Shown here piece after piece: positions 1 to 3,617 of a stretch of 7,887 nt of DNA. This DNA comes from Oscillospiraceae bacterium (GTDB lineage Bacteria; Bacillota; Clostridia; Oscillospirales; CAG-272), in assembly GCA_009788105.1 (NCBI GenBank), contig WQSD01000055.1:1-7887 (forward strand), written 5' to 3'. Positions within the stretch are counted from its first letter, which is position 1; each line of letters begins with the position of its first letter. A program made the translations under genes and the position numbers. The notes under the pieces were generated by a model. It was not told where the DNA came from, did not search any database, and saw only the letters and a list, made by a program, of their open reading frames with translations.

Positions 1-85
1 GCTTTTGTACCAAAGTTTTTGAGGTTCTTAGGAACTTTTTTCAAAAAGTTCCTAAGTGGGGTTTGGGGCAACGCCCCAAGGTGTT
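1..85 (-). repeat. Two-hairpin palindromic repeat, copy 1
   Basis: Non-coding element with two perfect stem-loops. The large one pairs CTTAGGAACTTTTT (27-40) with AAAAAGTTCCTAAG (43-56). The small one pairs TTGGGGC (63-69) with GCCCCAA (73-79) around a 3-base loop. The outer end is GCTTTTG at positions 1-7. The same architecture recurs in inverted orientation at about 1237-1321, with 34 identical bases (52-85 against 1237-1270), and again in direct orientation at 1329-1397. The element may extend left of the window. A role as a terminator, an RNA-structure element or a MITE-like passenger is inference; the repeat relationship itself is seen directly. Confidence 0.8.
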
Positions 86-105
86 AGATGTTTTTCTCCA
101 CTCTG

Positions 106-136
106 AAGCCCACTTGTCATCAAAGGGGCTTTTTTG
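106..136 (+). terminator. Probable rho-independent terminator of an upstream gene
   Basis: AAGCCC (106-111) pairs with GGGCTT (126-131) across a loop of about 14 bases and runs into a tract of T residues (130-135). The 6-bp stem is short and the loop large, so this is a modest terminator. It would serve a plus-strand gene lying left of the window, and it separates that gene from the S1-domain gene that follows. Confidence 0.4.
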
Positions 137-247
137 TTTTATCTCCTGCTCCTGCATAAAGTCACCTTGTCCATAATACTATGTATTAAGTGAAATCTGA
201 GCCACTGAGATAGTTCAGCAACACAAAAACATCGGAGGTACAAGACC

Positions 248-1207
248 GTGACAACGCAAAATTCATACCAATCAAATTTATACCAACCAGAGGGGTTCCG
301 TTTGGGGACAGCAGAAAATACCGAGGGTGTATCCAATCTTGCCGCACTTGAGCGGGCAATGGCAAGCGGCAGAATCCTTGAATCGGTCGTGCTTATGTGC
401 GACAAAAACTTCACCCTAACCCTTGACCTTGGGGGCATTCGCGGGATTATTCGCCGTGACCAGTGCGCATATTTGCCCGAAGGCGAGCCTTTGAAAGACA
501 TAGCGGTCATTTCTCGTGTGGGCAAGCCTGTGTGCTTTAAGGTTATTGGCTTTGAAAAGGACGATAACGGACGACCGCTGGCGGTTCTTTCCCGCCGAGC
601 CGCCCAGTCAGACTGTATGTATAACTTCCTGATGAAGCTGACAGCAGGGGACATTGTTCCTGCTCGTGTAACCCATCTTGAGCCATTTGGAGCATTTGTG
701 GATATTGGTTGCGGTGTGGTTTCTCTTATGTCAATTGATTGCATTTCAGTGTCACGCATCTCACATACTCGTGACCGCTTTGCCCCCGGCATGAACATTC
801 GGGCGGTGATAAAAACCATTGATTATGAAACCGGGCGAATTTTCACCACACACAAAGAGCTTCTTGGCACATGGGAAGAAAACGTGGAAATGTTCAACAT
901 TGGGCAAACGGTGACAGGCATTGTCCGTTCAATCGAGGAATATGGGGTTTTCGTGGAGCTTGCGGCGAATCTTGCAGGGCTTGCGGAGCGGCGAGAGGGG
1001 CTTGAGATTGGGCAGGGTGTGGCGGTGTTTATCAAGAATATTATCCCTGACAGAATGAAGGTGAAGTTAGTGCTTATCGACAACTATCACGGGGAATGTG
1101 CGCCCCGCCCCATGGAATATTTCATTCCCGCGGACTGCCTGCGAATTGACAGCTGGCGATATTCCCCGGAGGATAGCGGAAAAGTGATTGAAAGTAGTTT
1201 TACATAA
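248..1207 (+). CDS. S1 RNA-binding domain protein (three S1-like repeats)
   Basis: Predicted cytoplasmic RNA-binding protein of 319 aa built from S1-type OB folds. Repeat 1 (about residues 38-118) is degenerate. Repeat 2 (about 132-205) is the clearest, with the hallmark GDIVPARVTHLEPFGAFVDIG run and the later FAPGM and VIKTIDYETGRI segments. Repeat 3 (about 216-278) has GQTVTGIVRSIEEYGVFVEL followed by GLEIGQGVAVFIKNI. There is no signal peptide, membrane segment or catalytic domain. Full ribosomal protein S1 usually has four to six repeats, so this is a shorter S1-like protein as found in many Clostridia; a role in ribosome or mRNA binding is family inference. The GTG start at 248 is chosen because GGAGG (234-238) lies 9 bases upstream. 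No convincing promoter is visible. The gene is bracketed by inverted copies of the two-hairpin repeat and is convergent with murA. Confidence 0.85.
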   Translation: MTTQNSYQSNLYQPEGFRLGTAENTEGVSNLAALERAMASGRILESVVLMCDKNFTLTLDLGGIRGIIRRDQCAYLPEGEPLKDIAVISRVGKPVCFKVIGFEKDDNGRPLAVLSRRAAQSDCMYNFLMKLTAGDIVPARVTHLEPFGAFVDIGCGVVSLMSIDCISVSRISHTRDRFAPGMNIRAVIKTIDYETGRIFTTHKELLGTWEENVEMFNIGQTVTGIVRSIEEYGVFVELAANLAGLAERREGLEIGQGVAVFIKNIIPDRMKVKLVLIDNYHGECAPRPMEYFIPADCLRIDSWRYSPEDSGKVIESSFT

Positions 1208-1236
1208 ACCCACGTATACCAACATCAAAAGGTCTA

Positions 1237-1321
1237 AACACCTTGGGGCGTTGCCCCAAACCCCACTTAGCCCCTTTTTGAAAAAAGGGGCTAAGAACCC
1301 CAAAAACCTTAATACAAAAGC
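1237..1321 (+). repeat. Two-hairpin palindromic repeat, copy 2 (inverted relative to copy 1)
   Basis: Begins 29 bases after the S1 gene stop. The small hairpin is TTGGGGC (1243-1249) with GCCCCAA (1253-1259). The large hairpin is CTTAGCCCCTTTTT (1266-1279) with AAAAAGGGGCTAAG (1282-1295), a perfect 14-bp stem with the same GA centre as copy 1 read in this orientation. Three stem positions differ from copy 1 and all three are compensated on the other arm. The far end is CAAAAGC (1315-1321), the complement of the GCTTTTG end of copy 1. It may also terminate S1-gene transcription. Confidence 0.8.
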
Positions 1322-1335
1322 ATTTTATGCTTTTG
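1315..1335. repeat. Palindrome at the junction of repeat copies 2 and 3
   Basis: CAAAAGCAT (1315-1323) and ATGCTTTTG (1327-1335) form a perfect 9-bp inverted repeat around TTT. It is created by the meeting of the GCTTTTG ends of two oppositely oriented copies, and so helps mark the outer boundary of the element. Confidence 0.7.
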
Positions 1336-1397
1336 AGAAAAAAGTTTTTAGTCCAGTTTTTTTCAAAAAACTGGTCGGGTGTGGGGTGAAACCCCAC
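1329..1397 (-). repeat. Two-hairpin palindromic repeat, copy 3 (same orientation as copy 1)
   Basis: Starts GCTTTTG (1329-1335), followed by an A-rich and AGTTTTT stretch like copy 1. The large hairpin is shorter: CCAGTTTTTT (1353-1362) pairs with AAAAAACTGG (1365-1374). The small hairpin is GTGGGGT (1381-1387) with ACCCCAC (1391-1397), keeping the 7-bp stem and 3-base loop of the other copies with a different sequence. It is the most diverged of the three copies, recognised mainly by order, spacing and the conserved T-run/A-run centre. Confidence 0.65.
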
Positions 1398-1419
1398 GAC
1401 TTTGACCGCAATCTACAAC

Positions 1420-1445
1420 AAAAGGGACTTTTACAAGTCCCTTTT
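1420..1445. terminator. Bidirectional rho-independent terminator between the S1 gene and murA
   Basis: AAAAGGGACTT (1420-1430) pairs perfectly with AAGTCCCTTTT (1435-1445) around TTAC. Because the arm ends are A4 and T4, each strand reads as a GC-containing stem followed by T residues, so it can stop transcription both ways. It lies 9 bases past the murA stop codon and is most likely the murA terminator; it would also catch read-through from the S1 gene. Confidence 0.8.
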
Positions 1446-1454
1446 AATATTGCA

Positions 1455-2747
1455 CTAATTCGCCTTTGGCAAAGCCTCTGGCTCAGGTGTGACTTTCTTA
1501 GAAATATCCGCACCAATGTCCTTTAGCTTCTGCACAATGTCGTCATAACCCCGCTCAATAAGCTGGATATTGTCCACCTCGGTAACACCTGCGGCGGTTA
1601 GCCCGGCAATAATCACAGCCGCCCCCCCGCGAAGGTCAACAGCGGTGACTTTCGCCCCTGACAGCCCCTCGATTTCCTCGAAAATGGCGGTTTTTCCGTC
1701 AACTTTAACGTCTGCGCCCATGCGACGAAGCTCGTCAATATAGCGGAAACGGTTATCAAACACCGACTCGGTCATAAAGCTCACACCCTCGGACAGGCAG
1801 AGAAGCACGCTCATCTGTGGATGCACGTCGGTGGGGAAGCCTGGGTATGGCATGGTCTTTACATTGACTTTCTTCAACTTATCCGTCCGCTCAACCTTAA
1901 TCCAGTCGTCGCCCTCTTCAATGCCGACCCCCATTTCAATCAGCTTAGCAGTGACTGCTTCCATGTGCTTTGGTATAAGGTTTGTCACAGTAACGCTTCC
2001 ACCTGCCGCGGCGGCGGCAATCATGTATGTGCCTGCCTCAATCATGTCAGGAATAATGGAGTAGGTGCAACCGTGAAGCTGTTTCACTCCACGAATACGC
2101 ACTGTACTTGTGCCGGCACCGCTAATATCCGCCCCGCAAGTGTTTAGGAAGTTTGCAAGGTCAACAATATGCGGCTCGCGGGCGGCATTTTCGATGGTGG
2201 TTGTTCCCTGTGCCATAACAGCGGCAAGCATAATGTTCACCGTTGCGCCCACAGAGGGGATACCATCAAGGTGAATTTTTTTCCCTACAAGGGGGGAGGA
2301 GGTAGTGGCGATAATATAACCGCCCTCCACGTCAACCTTTGCGCCAAGCGCCTCGAATCCTTTGATATGCTGGTCAATGGGACGACTGCCAAAGTCGCAC
2401 CCGCCGGGGTAGCCAACATTGGCACGACCAAACCTGCCAAGCTCTGCGCCAAGCAGATAATATGACGCACGAATCCGCTTCACAAGGTCAAATTCGCTTT
2501 CACCCGGGCGGAAGTTTTTCGCATTCACTTTCACCGAGGTTTTAGTAAGCATAGTTACATCTGCACCCATGCGACGAAGGATTTCAAGTGAAGTGGCAAC
2601 GTCGTCGATTGCAGGTAAGTTTTCAATAATGCACTCATCCGGCACAAGCATAGCCGCCATGATGACCGGCAGTGCAGCGTTTTTCATTCCGCTGATTTCA
2701 ACCGAGCCGTGGAGTTTGCTCCCGCCTCGTACCAAAATTTTTTCCAT
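1455..2747 (-). CDS. murA: UDP-N-acetylglucosamine 1-carboxyvinyltransferase (MurA)
   Basis: Cytoplasmic enzyme that transfers enolpyruvate from phosphoenolpyruvate to UDP-GlcNAc, the first committed step of peptidoglycan synthesis and the fosfomycin target in this family. At 430 aa it is full length. Visible family residues are Lys22 in KNAALP, Arg93 in RASYYLLG, the catalytic Cys117 in YPGGCDFGSRPIDQHI (Cys115 in E. coli; Cys means the fosfomycin-sensitive form is expected), Asp307 in FPTDVHPQ and Arg399 in ERGYDDI. The protein is an inside-out alpha/beta barrel of two similar halves, each with repeated GADV/GADI-type segments. The ATG at 2747 fits the standard MurA N terminus (MEKILVRGGSKLHG), but the bases before it lack a good Shine-Dalgarno motif. 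Gram-positives often carry two MurA paralogues; which one this is cannot be told. It appears monocistronic, with its own terminator and a long leader. Confidence 0.97.
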   Translation of the reverse strand: MEKILVRGGSKLHGSVEISGMKNAALPVIMAAMLVPDECIIENLPAIDDVATSLEILRRMGADVTMLTKTSVKVNAKNFRPGESEFDLVKRIRASYYLLGAELGRFGRANVGYPGGCDFGSRPIDQHIKGFEALGAKVDVEGGYIIATTSSPLVGKKIHLDGIPSVGATVNIMLAAVMAQGTTTIENAAREPHIVDLANFLNTCGADISGAGTSTVRIRGVKQLHGCTYSIIPDMIEAGTYMIAAAAAGGSVTVTNLIPKHMEAVTAKLIEMGVGIEEGDDWIKVERTDKLKKVNVKTMPYPGFPTDVHPQMSVLLCLSEGVSFMTESVFDNRFRYIDELRRMGADVKVDGKTAIFEEIEGLSGAKVTAVDLRGGAAVIIAGLTAAGVTEVDNIQLIERGYDDIVQKLKDIGADISKKVTPEPEALPKAN

Positions 2748-2971
2748 GTATAGTTATTTTTCTTATTCCATAAGCCGTAATAAGAATCGCCTTTCTGTAA
2801 AAATAAAATAGTGTGATAATCGGGCAACCATGGTGGCTCGCCGACAGCAATTTATTTTTAAGACATTTATTTTCCTGATGCCGAGAGTAACTTCAAAAAA
2901 GATTAGACAATCATGTTCCAACCTCATTTATCCGCTGAAATGTTCATCACACTCTTGCAACACCACGCTAC

Positions 2972-2980
2972 ATTATATCA
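2972..2980 (-). promoter_or_regulatory. Proximal candidate murA promoter (extended -10)
   Basis: On the minus strand the sequence reads TGATATAAT, a perfect TGnTATAAT extended -10. The -35 position at 17-bp spacing (2995-3000) is TTTCTT, a poor match, which is tolerated by extended -10 promoters. Transcription would start near 2965 and leave a leader of about 220 bases before the murA ATG. Confidence 0.5.
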
Positions 2981-3045
2981 TACTTTTGACACAAAAGAAA
3001 GACTTTTTTGAAAAAACTTTTATTTTTTTCATGAGTACTCGATAC

Positions 3046-3075
3046 AATATATGAAAGCAAGTGCGTTTGTGTCAA
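3046..3075 (-). promoter_or_regulatory. Distal candidate murA promoter (TTGACA-18-TATATT)
   Basis: On the minus strand a perfect TTGACA -35 box (3070-3075) is followed 18 bp later by TATATT (3046-3051), one mismatch from the -10 consensus. Transcription would start near 3039, downstream of the antitoxin gene and about 290 bases before murA. A GTATCGAGT motif, repeated near the antitoxin stop, lies immediately after the -10 box and could be an operator. Confidence 0.5.
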
Positions 3076-3167
3076 TATTATTTGCGGTGGGTTTAATTTT
3101 ATTCACTTTTTTCTTCAAAGGGGGGTGTTTTACTGCAAAAACAGCTTGATATAATTTCGTTTTGCGT

Positions 3168-3188
3168 ATATAACTCGATACGTTATAT
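3168..3188. repeat. Inverted repeat at the antitoxin stop codon
   Basis: ATATAAC (3168-3174) and GTTATAT (3182-3188) form a perfect 7-bp inverted repeat with the loop TCGATAC, overlapping the antitoxin TAA stop. It has no T-tract, so it is a poor terminator. Its centre repeats the GTATCGAGT motif found at the distal murA promoter, so an operator is possible. Confidence 0.4.
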
Positions 3189-3464
3189 TTTTGCACTGCT
3201 TGCTCCATATTTCTTGCGATATTTAGCGAAAACTTCGTCCAAGGTTTGCAACGTCGCCCCCGATTCAACTTCCGCTTGTGATGAAGCCAATTTGTCGTAA
3301 ATTTCAAGCCGAGCAATGCTGTTTTCGTATGCTTCCATGCTCATCAAAACAAGGTCTGCATAGCCTTTTTTAGTGATGAAAATAGGTTCTCGCTCGGCGT
3401 GGGCAAGGTCTGCGATTGCAGTAGTGTTGTTTCGCAAGTCTGTTAATGGTCTAATGTTCGGCAT
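3183..3464 (-). CDS. Type II antitoxin, Phd/YefM family, no toxin partner visible
   Basis: A 93-aa protein with the family pattern MPNIRPLTDLRNNTTAIADL at the N terminus, then EPIFITKKGYADLVLMSMEAYE. This N-terminal half is the Phd/YefM DNA-binding and dimerisation fold; the C-terminal half (about 55-93) is the charged, toxin-neutralising region. The length is normal. Such proteins repress their own operon and neutralise a RelE/ParE/Doc-type toxin, usually encoded directly after them. Here nothing after the stop resembles a toxin in any minus-strand frame: the next 400 bases are AT-rich, with promoters for murA. It is therefore an orphan antitoxin, which may have lost its toxin or work as a plain repressor. 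The ATG at 3464 has a good AGGAG (3471-3475) 6 bases upstream and a strong promoter. It is divergent from the GH95 gene. Confidence 0.85.
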   Translation of the reverse strand: MPNIRPLTDLRNNTTAIADLAHAEREPIFITKKGYADLVLMSMEAYENSIARLEIYDKLASSQAEVESGATLQTLDEVFAKYRKKYGASSAKI

Positions 3465-3491
3465 ATCATTCTCCTATATATTCATGCCTTT

Positions 3492-3520
3492 ATTATACCA
3501 CACATTTGGGCTAATTACAA
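3492..3520 (-). promoter_or_regulatory. Promoter of the antitoxin gene
   Basis: On the minus strand TTGTAA (3515-3520) is followed after 17 bp by a perfect TATAAT (3492-3497), which also has the upstream TGG making an extended -10. The predicted start is near 3485, about 20 bases before the AGGAG/ATG of the antitoxin. The leader is too short to hold other regulatory elements. Confidence 0.7.
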
Positions 3521-3560
3521 GCGGTTAAAGAAAATGTTTCTCTACTTCGTGTGTCCCTGC

Positions 3561-3589
3561 TTGACAAATCACCTGCCATGGTGTATACT
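3561..3589 (+). promoter_or_regulatory. Promoter of the GH95 gene (TTGACA-17-TATACT)
   Basis: A perfect TTGACA (3561-3566) and TATACT (3584-3589, one mismatch) are separated by exactly 17 bp. Transcription should begin near 3596, leaving a short leader with GGAG at 3603-3606. Because the promoter lies inside the upstream extension of the GH95 reading frame, translation cannot begin at the earlier ATG (3534) on this transcript. Confidence 0.75.
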
Positions 3590-3617
3590 GATAAAAAACC
3601 ACGGAGATGTCGGGATT

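Larger units (their letters stand above)
2748..3182 (-). other. murA leader / intergenic region without a supported gene
   Basis: About 435 AT-rich bases between murA and the antitoxin stop. It holds two murA promoter candidates (listed separately), a perfect short inverted repeat CTTTTG/CAAAAG (2983-2988 and 2992-2997) inside the upstream part of the proximal promoter, and an imperfect palindrome centred on ACCATGGT (2821-2843) in the transcribed leader. The A/T run around 3001-3029 can form a weak imperfect hairpin. The only minus-strand reading frame of note (2763-2927, 54 codons) has no good ribosome-binding site and no recognisable product. I see no known riboswitch or T-box pattern. Confidence 0.5.

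Noticed and set aside
139..819. Long minus-strand open frame (226 codons) opposite the S1-domain gene
   Set aside because: It is antisense to a well-supported gene, has no recognisable domain, and reads as Ser/Arg-rich shadow sequence.
2763..2927. 54-codon minus-strand frame in the murA leader, ending just before murA
   Set aside because: It has no clear Shine-Dalgarno, no recognisable product and an AT-driven composition; a leader peptide cannot be excluded but is not supported.
3001..3029. T-run/A-run hairpin resembling the centre of the two-hairpin repeat
   Set aside because: The flanking arms do not pair well and neither the small hairpin nor the GCTTTTG end is present; it is probably just AT-rich promoter-region sequence.
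3029..3316. Minus-strand open frame of 95 codons after and overlapping the antitoxin, considered as the missing toxin
   Set aside because: It starts inside the antitoxin in another frame, lacks RelE/ParE/Doc-like motifs and its downstream part is AT-rich, Lys/Asn-biased sequence crossing a promoter.
3515..3529. Catabolite-response-like sequence (TTACAAGCGGTTAAA) between the antitoxin and GH95 promoters
   Set aside because: It mismatches the cre consensus at the conserved G and C positions and coincides with the antitoxin -35 box, so the resemblance is too weak to call.
2828..3583. CCATGGTG octamer found in the murA leader (2828-2835) and in the GH95 promoter spacer (3576-3583)
   Set aside because: An eight-base match in about 750 bases around a common palindrome is weak evidence for a shared operator.
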